A stretch of 64,000 nucleotides of DNA from Zeugodacus cucurbitae (Eukaryota > Arthropoda > Insecta > Diptera > Tephritidae). The notes below the pieces were generated by a model. The model had not been told where the DNA came from. It was given only the letters and a program-made list of their open reading frames with translations, and ran no database searches. Positions 35,901 through 49,000 of this stretch are shown one piece after another. Numbering within the stretch: position 1 is the first letter of the stretch; each line of letters starts with the position of its first letter. The translations under genes and the position numbers were made by a program. Location of the stretch: positions 76,664,719 to 76,728,718 of the forward strand of contig NC_071668.1 of assembly GCF_028554725.1 (NCBI RefSeq), in the 5' to 3' direction.

Positions 35901-38900
35901 CCCGGGTAGCGTGAGTAACCGCCCTGCCAAGGTGTATAGGTTGTATAGGAGCTCAGACGCCAGTTGAAATCGTTCCTGGAGATATCATTATTGCGACCCA
36001 AAAGGAGCACACTTTGATCTACAGCAAGCAGACCAACAAAGGAATGTGGCGTGGTTTTAATGCGCAGAGCGACATCTGCGCCGGGCTTCACCTCCGTTGG
36101 GGCAGTAATCTCTAACTGAATGGTCATGGGTGGGAAATAGAGAGTAGCAAGAAAAAAATATTAGTGAAGATTGACAAAAATTGTGAATAATATTCAACCT
36201 CATTTTGCATTTCCGTCTTAATTTGCAAACTTGTCTCGGCATAGTGAAATTCACCCAGTTCATCAATGAAGTAGGCATAAAATCGTGCAAAGGGCATCCA
36301 CAGGAAAGTAGGCCTCAGAGTCAAGTCATAGCTATTGGCCTTATTAGGCACATATATACGCTCGCTAACTAAAATGTTTCCACGTCCCACGATATTGTAG
36401 TCGAAATATGGCAGTGGTGCACTTGAGTTGAGAGTCAGTATAATGTCCTTGTCAGCGTCGAAACTGTCAGGAAAAATAAATAGTGGAAGACACTATGAAA
36501 ATGACAACTACAGACCGATGCAAGACCCAACTCACGTATAACTCCCTTTAGGATACTCCAGCTGTGCTTTAAAGAACGACTTCGGTTTCGTAGGCGCATC
36601 TGTCTTTACTTCGTCCGTAGTTTTAGGTGGATCCCTCTGATATATATTCATAACATCGTGTATCTCATCTTTGTAGAATGCTTTTATTTTATAGAAATGG
36701 GTGTAATCTTCAAATTTTTCCAGCGCTGGCAACTTCACCTTAAACACCGCACTGCTGTTGCCATCCAATACACTTTCAAATTCCAAGACTTGGTTGCCTA
36801 TTTTAGGCTCGGTTTTGTTATCATCCCTATAGTAGTTCCTATGCAGTGATTCGGTGAAACTTAGGCGCACGGGCACATTGATGTCCCTTAGTATGCCGTC
36901 ATCGAAGCTCACTACACGGAATGTCATTTCGGCTTCCTCGTCGGCTACAAACCAGTTGCAATCCTGAAAAACCTGACAACTTATGTAGTAGCGGTCCCGG
37001 TAGAGCGTTGTTCCTGTGGTGCTGTTGATTTTGACGCCTGTAAAATTCTCTTCCACCGTTGCGGTTATATCCAATGGCGCAGTTCTAAAGCTGAGGAAGC
37101 TGTCTTTATATTGGCTCACATTGAGATCGAACTTTGCTTTACCATTCACCATTTCCTTGGTCTTTATTATTTGCGCTGGTTGGGCTGTTGAGTTGTCGTT
37201 GGTTTTGTGCGTATAGTAAAAGGACTGTAGTTTCATAATTAAGGTAACCTTTCCGTTAACCGGTTTGCCGTAGGTATAGCTGGGGATGACGGGAAAATAA
37301 AATATTTATTGAAATATAAGAATAATAAATAACACCAACTGTCTTAAAACGATTCTTTGCTGAGAGTCATTACTCAGATTAGATATTTTCCAACAAGTTA
37401 TTATTGTTTGAGAAAGTAGGCTATGAAGCAACCCCTTTTCTTGGATATTTAAACTGCAGAACTCTAAGTTGAAAGCCCTAAACTGCGTAAACATATACTC
37501 ACTTGGCTCGCACGACCACCTGCATGTCACCATCCTTCACTGACACCTTGGAGGTGGCATCAACGCTCACTTTATATTTTGGTAAGACATATTTCTCTAC
37601 GTCAAAGCTGACAATTGTACGACGCCAGCCACCGTTATCCACAGCCAAACGCCACCTACCGTTAACAGGATACTCGGATATTTGAAATTTGCCCGTGTAG
37701 ACACCCTTCTTGACCGTGAAGTTCTTGTATTCTTTGATGCGATTGCGCTTGCCATCCTAAAAAATGTCAAGATTTTCTTCAAAACTAAAGAACATTAAAG
37801 TATTTATAGCGTGCTATGACAACTGTACCTCAAACCACATAACACTGCTCGCTGACGGACCACTAGGTTTCAGATTCTCATCCAAAAAAAGTACGCGAAA
37901 ATTAACCGTATCACCCGGTTTATATTTTCCCTTATCAGTTTGTATCTTCACATGCGTCTGAAAGACATTGTGGCTGAGCTTGGTGGAATTCTTGAAGATC
38001 ACACCACTCAAACCCTCTGCCATGATATTGTATTGGCCATCACGCAGTACCGGCACATTAAAGCCGATGTTCTGCACTTCGTACGGTTGCAGCTCAACGG
38101 TTTTGGAATCGTTATATTGTGGACCCAGTAGACTGATTCTTACTGTTGCCGGTACGGTGGCTTGATGTAGAGCGACAGCAACATTATATTTGCCGTTGGT
38201 ATGTATTGTGCCTGGAGCGACAACTGTGTAGTGCCTGTAAAAGAGAGAGAGAGTAAGTTCATTTTGATAGGTAGTGAAGCAATGGAGAAGTTGATTGAGT
38301 GAGAGAAACGAGTGAAATGATTGAGAAGCTGATTGAGCGAGAGAAATGAGTGCTTCATTTATTTTTAATTTCATAAAAGAATAGAAGCCAGAAGTCGTAA
38401 GGTCAATGCATTGAATTGTGTAGAGAATAGGTATAGGAATACTATCTTTCGTAGATAAGCTCTACTTAAAAATGCACTGATACGGGTTTCTTGTAGATAT
38501 GTAGGAATATGTACCACTTGCTTATATATTTAGTGGTTTTGAAAATTAAAAATAGACATTGGCGGTAGAAATTGTGTAAGCTTCTTTGGGAAAAAGTCTA
38601 TTGCTTTAATTTTCTTCATGCGACCAAAGGAAACGCTTATATTACGATACAATTTTCCATAGTTCTGTATACTAAAACAAGATAGTTAGATTAGAAAGGA
38701 ACAAGTTCTAGTATAAGAGTTTATGGAAAACTATAATTTTGAGATATTTTGCTTTAAAAAGTCAGCTTTCAGTATAATTCTTAAATGCTTTGAAATCTGT
38801 GTTCATTTTTCACTTAGCTTCTTTATGCTTTCATAATCGATTTTAACCACAAGTTTAGAAATCATAAGTATAGAATCTGGTTTCTGACAGAAATAAAAAT

Positions 38901-39060
38901 GTTCAGTCAACCATTGTTTGCACAATACATTTATCAAATCACACAACTAGAATTAATATATTTAAAGTTGAATTGATGAAAAACCCACTCACCCATTTGC
39001 ATTTGCCGTACAGATGACCTGCAAGATGGCTAATATTGCAAGCGTTAAGCGTAGTCGCAT
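32956..39060 (-). CDS. TEP-A: thioester-containing protein gene with a frameshift (possible pseudogene)
   Basis: Secreted alpha-2-macroglobulin/C3-like immune protein of the insect TEP family; such proteins opsonise microbes or trap proteases in haemolymph. Exons on the minus strand: 39060-38993, 38234-37829, 37756-37503, 37279-36536, 36463-36199, 36115-35827, 35763-35604, 35544-35366, 35183-34652, 34586-34230, 34169-33633, 33554-33264, 33201-32956. Start MRLRLTLAILAILQVICTA is a signal peptide. Seen in order: GLLAVDQSVLLL, a bait-like exon, ETWIFDD, PFFISVRLPYSVKRGE, GCAEQ, WLTAYVTRS, VAQRNSYGGFISTQDTV, and a C-terminus with CDIC and CKKAC. All phases agree except in exon 9, where 7 bases are missing relative to TEP-B; the frame then stops at about codon 908, before GCAEQ. 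The exon 5 donor (GTTGAA) is also poor. Family assignment is certain; functionality is not. Confidence 0.9.
34660..34720 (-). other. Thioester motif of TEP-A (GCAEQ)
   Basis: LLRMPTGCAEQTMSTLIPNY aligns with the family thioester site. Cys and Gln, which form the internal thioester, are kept. The usual Gly at the third position (GCGEQ) is Ala, as in TEP-B. Confidence 0.85.
34849..34857 (-). pseudogene. Frameshift site in TEP-A exon 9
   Basis: After FVNL the TEP-B paralogue has nine bases before the CCA-GAG codons, while TEP-A has two before CCC-GAG. The net loss is 7 bases. Reading on gives CPSNGRASI and a TAG at 34825-34827. The downstream frame (from LVLPADVVPNSEHIEVS) stays open and conserved to the end of the exon. 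It is either a real lesion or a sequencing/assembly indel. Confidence 0.85.
35604..35763 (-). other. Bait-like variable exon of TEP-A
   Basis: Exon 7 (160 nt) encodes DNRFEDLTAVRITGG...SQEVTVRRDF before the conserved ETWIFDD. It has no resemblance to the TEP-B exon at the same place except in the last 18 or so codons. In this family the segment is the protease-sensitive bait/hypervariable loop. Confidence 0.7.
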
Positions 39061-40001
39061 TGCGCCCGCGGTCTTCGCAGTGCAATTAAGAAAAAATCAC
39101 ACGAAAACCGGGAAACTTATACAAAGCACACTTCTTTCACAATTCTACAAACATAAAGCGTTTCTAAACACGGTTGGTCTCAATTACTGATCGATGCGTA
39201 AATGCAGAGCGCCACAAATCGCAGCTCGGCTGTGACTAAACGCGATTGCAAAATCGGCAAAGAAGTCTACGATCAATGCAGATTCACCAGACGCTTGTTG
39301 GTGTAAAGATTTGATATTGAGCGCAATTTCACTTGAGTTTGTCTCAGACGCAGGAGCCGGTTTAATAGGATTCTAGTTCGATAGTTCTGAGTTTAGCGCG
39401 CTCTCTCGCTCATTCGTGTCGTAGCAGCGGCTTTATGACTCAATTGATAAGAAAGTAATATGTAAATAAATATACCTTCAGTTGTTTACAATTGACGCTA
39501 TTATTCGAGTGAGAGGTAAAAGTGTTTCACAAGTTCATAAGAAGTCATAGTCGAATGTTTACACGGCGATCACTATTGTTGTAGTAGGGGATTGCAACTA
39601 ACAACAATAAGTTATTGAAATTGTCTTTTATGATGAGACAATAGTTCGTGCTTTATGGCTTTCAATAAGCTGGAATCTGTTTAATGAAATGAAGTCATCA
39701 ACCTTGCGGCATGGTTCATATGAGACTATTTCCTGCTTTATTTATTTTTGTCTTCAACTTTTTTGTATTATAAACAGACTTTGGTAAACACTATTTTCGA
39801 AAAGTAAGTAGAGATTATGGCTGGGTTCAAGATACTTCTTCATTATTTCTAAGCAGGATAAAACGTCGACATTGTCAGGGTGGATCATTTGACAATTTAA
39901 TAAAAATATCGAAGATCAGAGATCACGAAAGTTGTGCTATAAGAAGTATCTAAATTTATAAAAAAATCGACTTCTAGTTTATATTTTAAATTATTTACAC
40001 T
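39061..40001 (-). promoter_or_regulatory. Intergenic region between the TEP genes, presumed TEP-A promoter
   Basis: About 1 kb separates the TEP-B stop from the TEP-A start, with no other gene. Candidate sites: GGGAAACTT (39110-39118), which fits a loose NF-kB/Relish consensus, and TTCATAAGAA (39534-39543), a TTC-N4-GAA STAT-type palindrome. Drosophila Tep genes respond to Toll/Imd and JAK/STAT signalling, so both are plausible, but short motifs occur by chance. No good TATA box was seen. Confidence 0.35.
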
Positions 40002-40007
40002 TTTATT
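40002..40007 (-). terminator. Polyadenylation signal of TEP-B
   Basis: AATAAA on the minus strand, 60 bases past the TAA stop at 40067. Confidence 0.55.
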
Positions 40008-40066
40008 TATCAATCAAATTTTGGAAAATATTAAAAAACCGTTATATATGTACAATACAATTTCAT

Positions 40067-43000
40067 TTACACCAGCGCGGCGCACGCCTTCTTGCAATCC
40101 TCGTCATCCTCGCAAATATCACAAATCTTCGAAGACATTGTGTAGTACTCAGTAACCTTCTGTGTTATGTCGTAGTAGTCAAACAACGCAATCGAGGATG
40201 GTTTCTGGTTTGCTACTGCGTGTTGTTTTAGCGCCTCAATCGGCACGCAAGAGGGTTCGTTCTTAGCCAGGCTCTCAAAGTATATCACAGCCATAGTACC
40301 GTCTTGTTTGCTCTCTACTTGCTGTTTTAAGAATTCATTTGATAATTAGTAACAGCTTTTGACATATCGTTTGTAAAACTTACTCTGACACGTTTGACGG
40401 CTTCAATTTGACCGAAGCTCTCTTCGTCAATTATAAAACCGGAGGGTAGCGATACCTCCAACAGCGCCATATTTGAAGCTTCTCCCTCACCAATATATTG
40501 CACGCACACGTCCATGTCCAATTTGAAAGCGGGCGCCTCTTTGTTGATGACTGTGTCGATCTTGAAGGCTGGTAGCTTCTCTTTCTCGTACACATTGTAT
40601 TGATAGGCCACTTGCACCAAAGCGGCACCAGTGCCTTTAGCGCTCAAATCAACGGATAGCGTCTTTTGTGGCAACTGTATTGAAAATGTTTGAAATTTAA
40701 GACTTTGAATTGCATACTTCATTTACAAATTGCTTACCTCAACACTTTGCGTCAACAAGCCATTATCTTGTGTCATGTGTATAGTCTCTCGCTTTTCGCG
40801 CTCACCTCTGCCGCTCACTTCCAAATCCATATTGGCTGCTTCATAGCCCGCGAAGTCGGCGAACTTGATCAAAGCGCGTAGTCCGAGTACAGTATCTTGT
40901 GTGGAGGAAAAACCGCCGTAACTGTTACGTTGTGCCACCAACCAACGTATAACGGGTAACACCTCATCCACCGTTGCTTTGCCAGTTTCGAATAGAGTGA
41001 GCAAAACATAAGACGTGACTTCTACATCGTTGCTGAAAGCCCAACGCCACCAGAGCTTGTTTGGTTTCTCCTTTTTGTTGGTCCACCATTTGCGGTCGTC
41101 CTCAGTCTTTGCCAGCGCTTTCAGTTCTTCCAGTTGCGTAGCTGCTGCGGGACTAGCGATTTTATTGAGCGCATATGTAGTTATAGCCTTCACGTGGAGA
41201 TCCTGTTCTTTGTCTACATGCTCCAGAATGTACTTGAAGCCCTTTTCAATTGCTGCCTCATACGGTTTACCAAGTTCCTGTTAAGGTGAAGAGCATAAGT
41301 AATAAGATAAATATATAGAATTTAAAAATATATACCCCAGCCTCCACTAGAGTGAGCAATACGCTGGCCGTAAGCGTCAAAGGTCTTCTATAGGAGCCGA
41401 AGAAGAAATCGTTGCTCTCCAAGAAACTTCCATTGTCGGCTTGCTTGCTAACTAAGTATTTCAAGCCCTCCTTCAACACATTCTCATCAACCTTTATGTG
41501 TTCTTTGGCTTGGTTAAGCGAGCGCACAATGTATGCCGTCAGCCATGTGGAACCATTTACGGGGTACTCTGAGTGCCTATAACTGCCGAATGAACTAAAC
41601 GAGCCATCGTCAAGACGGAAGTTTAGTATGTGTTGGTAACCAGAGAGTAGATTACTTTGGATTTGTGATTCTAATGCTGGCGTCAGTTTGTTCGTTTGCT
41701 GCAGAAAGAAAAAGACGTCAATGAAGTATATTTATTACCAAGTGAACTCTCCACTCACGTTTAAATATTCCAAAACCACGTAGTTGGGCACAAATGACGA
41801 GGTGGTCTGCTCCGCACAACCGGTTGGCAGGCGCACCAAGTGATCCATATTATTCAAGAGTGGTCCCAAAATATCACCAACCGCCGAGACCTCGACGTGT
41901 TCGGAGTCGGGCACCAAGTCTTGTGGTAATTCCAGTTCGAAAGTTTGCTTAAACTCTGGTGTATCTTTAAGATTTACAAAGTAAGCACGATTCGCATACT
42001 CTGTCACACCTTCAGGCACAACTTTCAGCGCTTTGTGTATGGCATCGCCAGCAATTGGCGAGACAGCGGTATATTTCAGTAGTATGTCACCGATTACTTT
42101 GGGGCGTATCATAAAGGAGACACCTGCTGATGATTGCGCGGCTACGCGTACATTCTTCACACGGCTCGCTTCGTTGATAACCTCGTTGGAGACATCGGTG
42201 AATTCGTATTCGCCGTCGGTGTTATCAAGTGTGACCGCAACGTCTAAAGCTTTATCCAAGTAGTTGAAAATCAAGAGCTGTGTGTTGACGACCTCGCCTG
42301 TAGCGTGTACAATTTCATTAGCATATGGGGTAATTAGAAAACAACAATGTAAATTTACCTCGTTTCACGGAGTACGGCAAGCGCGGCGATAAGAAGAAAG
42401 GCTGGAAGGTTTTTATCTTTGTAGAGTCCTTCGTTACTGCAAGACCTTTCTCGGGACTGACGGCGAAAGCTGTGAGCACCCATGATGTTATGGTTTCTGG
42501 TATTTTTTCAGACCAATCGAATTCTTCTGCTTGTGTGCTGTGTAGAGCGATATGTAATATTGAGATATTTATTTGATTATACGAGAGTTTGTGTTGTACT
42601 TACTCTTCGAAGTCCTTGAAGAGCCAAGTTTCACGAAAATCTTTTCGAATTGTCGGTTGCTGTGCTGGAGGTGCTGCGGGTGAACCTGAAAAACCAGCAA
42701 TACCTCCTCCAGCACCTGATTCCGCCTGTGGAGCCGTGGTAGTATAAACAGCATCACTAACTTTGTGAAAGCTCTTCACTATATCTCCACGTGCACTGAA
42801 GGGTACTGCATGAGCTTGGAGATCAATAAATGATATGGGAAGCAATTATTGTTAATAGCATATTAATTTATTTTAAACATTCAACTCACTGTGAACTGGT
42901 TTGGTCCAATTGTAAAAGTAATCTGCGGAAGTCAGTGTCACCACACCGGTATATTCACCAGGGTAATGGGAGTAGCCACCTTGCCATGGTGTGCTGGTGT

Positions 43001-46000
43001 CATAGCTACCGACACGCCATCTAAATTCACTTTCAGAGACGTCATTATTACCAGCGAGCAGCAAGACACTCTGATCAACGGCGAGGAGACCGACAAACGA
43101 GTGTGGCGCAGTCTTAATATGCAATGGCACGATCTCGCCAGGTTTGACCTCACTTGGTGTGGTAACATCAATCTGTTGGGTGATAAAGCCGAAGAAAATT
43201 CAAGGTTAAATGCTTGGCTTATCTAAAAGACCACTTACCGTATTTTGAAGCTCCATCTCAGCTTGGAAAGAGGCCTCGGCATGGTGGAACTCATTGACCT
43301 TGTCCACGTAGTAAACGAAAACTCTTGCGAACGGCGCGTATATGTATTTGTATGGTAGTGAGATATTATAGATCTTGGTCTCCTCTGGCAGTACAACTCG
43401 TTGATGTTCTACAATATTACCACGACCAATAACATTATAAACGAGATATGGCAAAGGCTCGCTCGAGTTGACAGTGATTGTGACAATATCAGAGGAGTTA
43501 ATGCTGTAAATACAAAATTTGTGAAATTGGTTTTCAACTCGAAGTTTTGGATAACAATACTTACGAGTACTTCGTCGAGGGATAATTGATGTGCATCTTA
43601 AACCATTCGGTTGGCTCTTTCTCTTCCGGTTGTGGCACGACGTTCTTGGGTTCGCGATACTGATAGGAGTTCGATATCTTGCGGGTCTCATCAATATACT
43701 CAGCCGTTAATTCGTAGTAATGTTGATAATCCTCAATTTCATCCAAGTTGGGCAGCTTCACCGTAAATTTCGCAAATCCAGTGCCATTCAGATGGCTCTC
43801 AAAGGTGTAGGTTTTGCCTTCGATCGTGGGTCGTGGTGTTGTTGACATCACTTCCTGATTGCGTAGGCCATGCCAGTAGCGTCGCTCCGATAGAGTTTCC
43901 TTACAGATCAATTTAATGGGATTTTTAGTATCCGTTAACACAGTACCGTCGACAAACTTGACATGCACTAACACCTCCGACTCCTTATCCGCGTGGTAGG
44001 TATAGCACGTGTCATAGGTCACACAGTTCATGTCGTAACGATAAGGAAAAACACTTATGTATTTGGTCTCATTCAGTTTAACGCCCGTGTATGCCTCCTC
44101 CACAGTTGTGGTGATTTGCATGGATGTGGCGTACATGTCGCTCATCAAATGATCTTTGAAGTCTTTAACATTGACCAGCAATTTCGCCTTACCGTTCACC
44201 ATATCGGCGCTCTTTATGAGTGTAGGTGCGCTCTTGATTTTCGCATCGTCGGAGTAGGAGTAGAGATCGCCATAACCGATAACAGCGGTTACTTTGCCCT
44301 CCACCGGCTTACCGTAAGTGTAGCTGTTGAAAACATTAGTGAGTTGGACTTCATTGGAATCTGGATGAGATACTTACTTGGCTTTCGCTACGATATTGAC
44401 ATCACCATCGCGTACTGAAACCGCTTCGGTGGCCTCAATTTTCACTTCGTACTTAGGTAGTACGTATTTCTCAACATCAAAGTAAACTTCTTGGTTGTAC
44501 GAGCCACCATTCTTCACAATCAATCGCCAACCACCGAGTACTGCAAACTCGGATATTTGAAATTCGCCGGTAAATACACCGTTTTTGAGTTCGAAATTCT
44601 TAAATTCCTTTACAATATTGCGTTTGCCATCCTGTAATTGAAGCGATTGAAGTTGAAATCTAAATCCGCTCTTTAAATACTCACCTCAAACCAAACGCTA
44701 GCATCCTTCTCCGCTACACCCGGCTTCAAATTTTCATCCAAAAACAGCACACGGAAGTTCACCTTGTCACCAGGTTTATACTTGCCCTTATCGGTTTGTA
44801 TTTTGGTGATTGCCGCGAAGTTATCGTAATTCAACTCGGTTGTGTTTTTGAAAATCAAACCCGATATGCCCTCTGCTGTGAGATTGTACTTGCCCTTCGG
44901 CAATGCTGGCACATCGAACTCTACTACTTTCGCTTCGTCGGGATGCAGTTCGATTGTTTCGGACTTTTCAAAATCGGTACCAACTAAGCCAACTTTCAAG
45001 GTTACAGGCTCAGTATTCTGATGTACTGCAACGGCAACGGTATACTTGTTGTTCGAATGCAATGTACCGGGTCCAATTACCGAATAATGACTGTAAGGAA
45101 AGTATGATTGTAGAATTTTTTAGCATGACATAACAAAAATATTTTTTTCAAAATAAATATAGAAAAAAATGTTGATCTCTTATACAAATTGACCCAAAGG
45201 TCGACAATCTCAGTTTGCCAGTCACCTTTGTGATAGCAATACCGAAATAAGTCGTTATAAAATTTATTCTAGCGATAAGCTTGAGTTCAAATTATGTGGT
45301 CTTGAGCAATCAACAGCTGTTCTATGTACTTAATTAGAGATTAGTCGACTCAAGTGCAGTTTAATCTATTAATTAAGTTGCGTTTGTTTGTTGTTTTCTT
45401 CTGCATGAAGTGGCGGATGTTTGTTAATGATTGAAATAGACTTTGTTGATCTTAATGTACAGTATAATTTAGTAAACGAACTTAAGAGATTACTGCAATG
45501 AGTAGTTAAACATATTTGGTGTACTCTACTGTTGAAAATTTCCCCTATAAGCGATGCCTTCTCAGCAGGCACGTAGACACTTTAAAATAATTTTTATTTT
45601 CTTCTTAAAATGCTTGGGCTGTGCCTGAGTTCCCTTCGAACAAATTTGTATGATTTGATGGTTTCATGTCGGTTATCATTTAACCTATTTTGCCAACTAG
45701 AAGCTTTAGATGTCAGCGGTGTAATCTCCACTAGTCGGAACGTCGAACAGCTCGGTTCCTTTGATAGGTTTGCGCATATATTGTTGTTATGGGGTTGAAG
45801 CTCTGGCCACCAGTTCAGAGCAGTATGGAAGATCAACTGAGAAGCTTTAGATGTCAGCGGTGTAATCTCCACTAGTCGGAACGTCGAACAGCTCGGTTCC
45901 TTTGATAGGTTTGCGCATATATTGTTGTTATGGGGTTGAAGCTCTGGCCACCAGTTCAGAGCAGTATGGAAGATCAACTGGACGTAGTTTCGGCTGTGAA

Positions 46001-49000
46001 GTCCGGCCGGAGACTTAATTCTGGTACCACGGGGATCAGGAGCCCTTTGAGTTCGCTCCAACCTGATAAAGCGGACATGATATAATACTGACTGGGAGTA
46101 TCGTGGTGGGTGTGGGTGAAACCTAAATGTAAGCAATGTGGAGTTGCATTGCAACCGGAAGCCGGATTAAAAGTACGGCAGAGGTTTTAGATGGCCCTCG
46201 AACTCTACCAAGGTGGTTAGTGTGTTCATTACACACTACTATTTGGTACCGCATAGTATAATCGGGACCCTGAACAACGCATTGATTTGATCGGCGGTGC
46301 TCTTGAGCACCGTGAGGTAAGCTAGACGTCGGCAGGTACTCATGTAAATATTGGCATTCGTTACCAACTTTAACATATGGTATATAGTAGAGTGTATCAT
46401 TCGACTGTCTAACCGATTTACAGCCTGAGCAACCGACTAATGTACGATGTTTGCTTGAGACCAAATTTAGAGTTGTCTACAAGTTCAAAGCAAATTAAGT
46501 TTATTTTCGAAGCTTACTGAGGCTGGATACACAAAAATGTTTGATGTTTAGGTGCCGCATGATTTTACGCAAACAAACCTTCTGGAAACGGTACGAACTC
46601 GACCCATTTTTGAAGTGGATGGTGACTGGCGACGAAAAATGGATCACATACGACAATATCAAGCAAAAACGGTCGTGGTCGAAGGCCGGTGAATCGTCCC
46701 AAACAGTGGCCAACCCGGGATAGACGGCCAGTAAGGTTTTGCTGTATGTTTGGTGGGATTGGAAGGGAATCATCCACTATGAGCTGCTCCCATATGACCA
46801 GCCGCCTTATTATGCAATCTACAGCTCGACAGCTTGAAGCAAGCGATCGACCAGAAGCGTCCAGAGTTGGCCAACAGGAAGAATGTAGTGTTCCACCAGG
46901 ACAACGCCAGACCACACACTTCGTTGATAACTCGTCAGAAGATGCGTGAGCTCGGATGGAAGGTTTTATCGGATACACCATATAGCCCGGACATAGCGCC
47001 AAGTGATTACCACCTGTTCCTGTCCAGGACGAACGCTTTTGGTGGTGTAAAGTTGAACTCAAAAGAGGCTTGTAAAAAGTGGTTGTTCGAGTTCTTCGCA
47101 AATAAGGAGGAGGGCTTCTACGAGGGGGGTATTATGAAGTTGCCGTCTAGATGGAACCAGATTATCGAACGAAACGGCGCATATTTGAACTAAATCTGAT
47201 CACTGTAATACTTTTTATAAAGCATTCAATAAAGAGCAAAAAAGCGGAAGAGAGATATTTGCAAACATAACATTTTTTTTTCAATATCTCTAAGCATTTG
47301 CATCTATATTTTATATCGCTAACCATATTTCACCGAATTTCTCACAGTAAAATTTATTCATAGAACTCAGTTAATATTATTCACTACTGTTGCTGTAATT
47401 ATTTATCATATATTATTTTTGAGTAGCAAAAACATTAAGCCCAATTAAAGAATTTGCACGAAGAATACAAAAACACGTGTCGTAATACTGACGCCAATAT
47501 TCATTAGAACGAAAGAAGAAACACAAAAAGTGTACCGTTAATTAATTAATATTCATCAGGAGACAAGTACGAAATGCTAAGACTCGTTTTATTCCCTGTA
47601 GATAAAGCTAGCAACAACAACATTTCTATTGAAAATAAAAGTAAAAATTTTGCAAAAAAAAAAATAAAAATTTCAATTCAAAATCTGCTAAGCTACTGAA
47701 ATCAGAAGCAAATAAAATAAATTAATAATTCGTTGCGATTAGCATATCGCTGCGGTTGCTCACGTACATGCCTGTTGCATTTGCCGCTTGCGATTAGCTA
47801 ACAAATATTTAATGATTTGTTAATTAATTTTTGCAATTCACAGCTAAAAAAAGTCAAAGCAAATGTAAGATTTTGAATTTGAAATTAATGTTCATTAGAA
47901 ATATTTAAAATTAGCTGACAATCCAAGATAAAAGTAGGAGACGTCATATTGGCAGTTTATGACAATATGACAAAATGAATATGCAAAGCCTCATACACTT
48001 TACATCTTATACATAAACTCATAACGGTATTAGCCAACCTTGAATTTAAGTGATTTCGTGTGTAAAATGTAGAAAAAAAAATGCAAAAAAACACACCAAA
48101 TTAACAAGTCAATAATGACGATAAGCGTTGTGTTTTCACACAATAGCCAACTATGGCTTTTAGCTTGGAATGTTATGAAAAAAAGAAAAAAAATCAACAG
48201 AAAACACAAGTCAACTATTCATAGTGTTTGGGAATACCCCGAAATAGTTTTGCACTGTTAGCAAGCAAATCGTTGAGCAAATAGCACATCACATAAATCT
48301 TGGAAATGTTGAACACAAAATTATAAAAAAATGTTTAACGCAATTAGCAGTTATGGCACTTGTATTTTCTATTTTTAGAGAATATTTCAAAGTAACCTGT
48401 TTTGCGTGTTTATCTAACGGATTTCAGGTGCATCAGCTATATGGGTGATTATTTTTATAACAGATTTGAAACAAGTGACGTTGTTAAGTATACAGTTATT
48501 TATAAATCTATTTTTAAATTACCAAAAAGTCTATAACTTATACCCTGTTGAAACCGCATTTGTGAGTTCGATATATTAGGTCTCTAACTTTGCTTCCGCC
48601 GTTTTTTTTTTTTGTAAATTTAAGGTTTTTTTCACTTAGAACAGTCTCAGCGTACGTATCCGAAAGCATTCGATGAGCCTCAGCCGCACTTTTCTTGGAA
48701 TTACGTAAGAAAAGCAAAATTTCCCGCACATGTCGAGAATTCGGCTCAAAAAGTGACATTTTCAGTTGCGAATAAGTTTGGGATGCAAACAGATCTCTAC
48801 AATTATTTTGTTAGCTTAAAGTTGACACAAATGTCTAAAAAATAAGAAATAAATCGATATAAAACGATTTAATCGATTTATTCGACCAGTGCTTGACTCT
48901 AGAGACATCTATAGGAAAACTGCGGAAGCAAAGAAAGTTGTATTTAGAAAATAATATCGTTTGTTAAGCAATTTCGTTTAAGAAGGGGTTCTCATTAGAA

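Noticed and set aside
45594..46154. 186-codon frame as a host gene
   Set aside because: Lies in an intron on the same strand as TEP-B, contains an exact 141-bp duplication and repeat-like DNA; treated as part of a repeat element.
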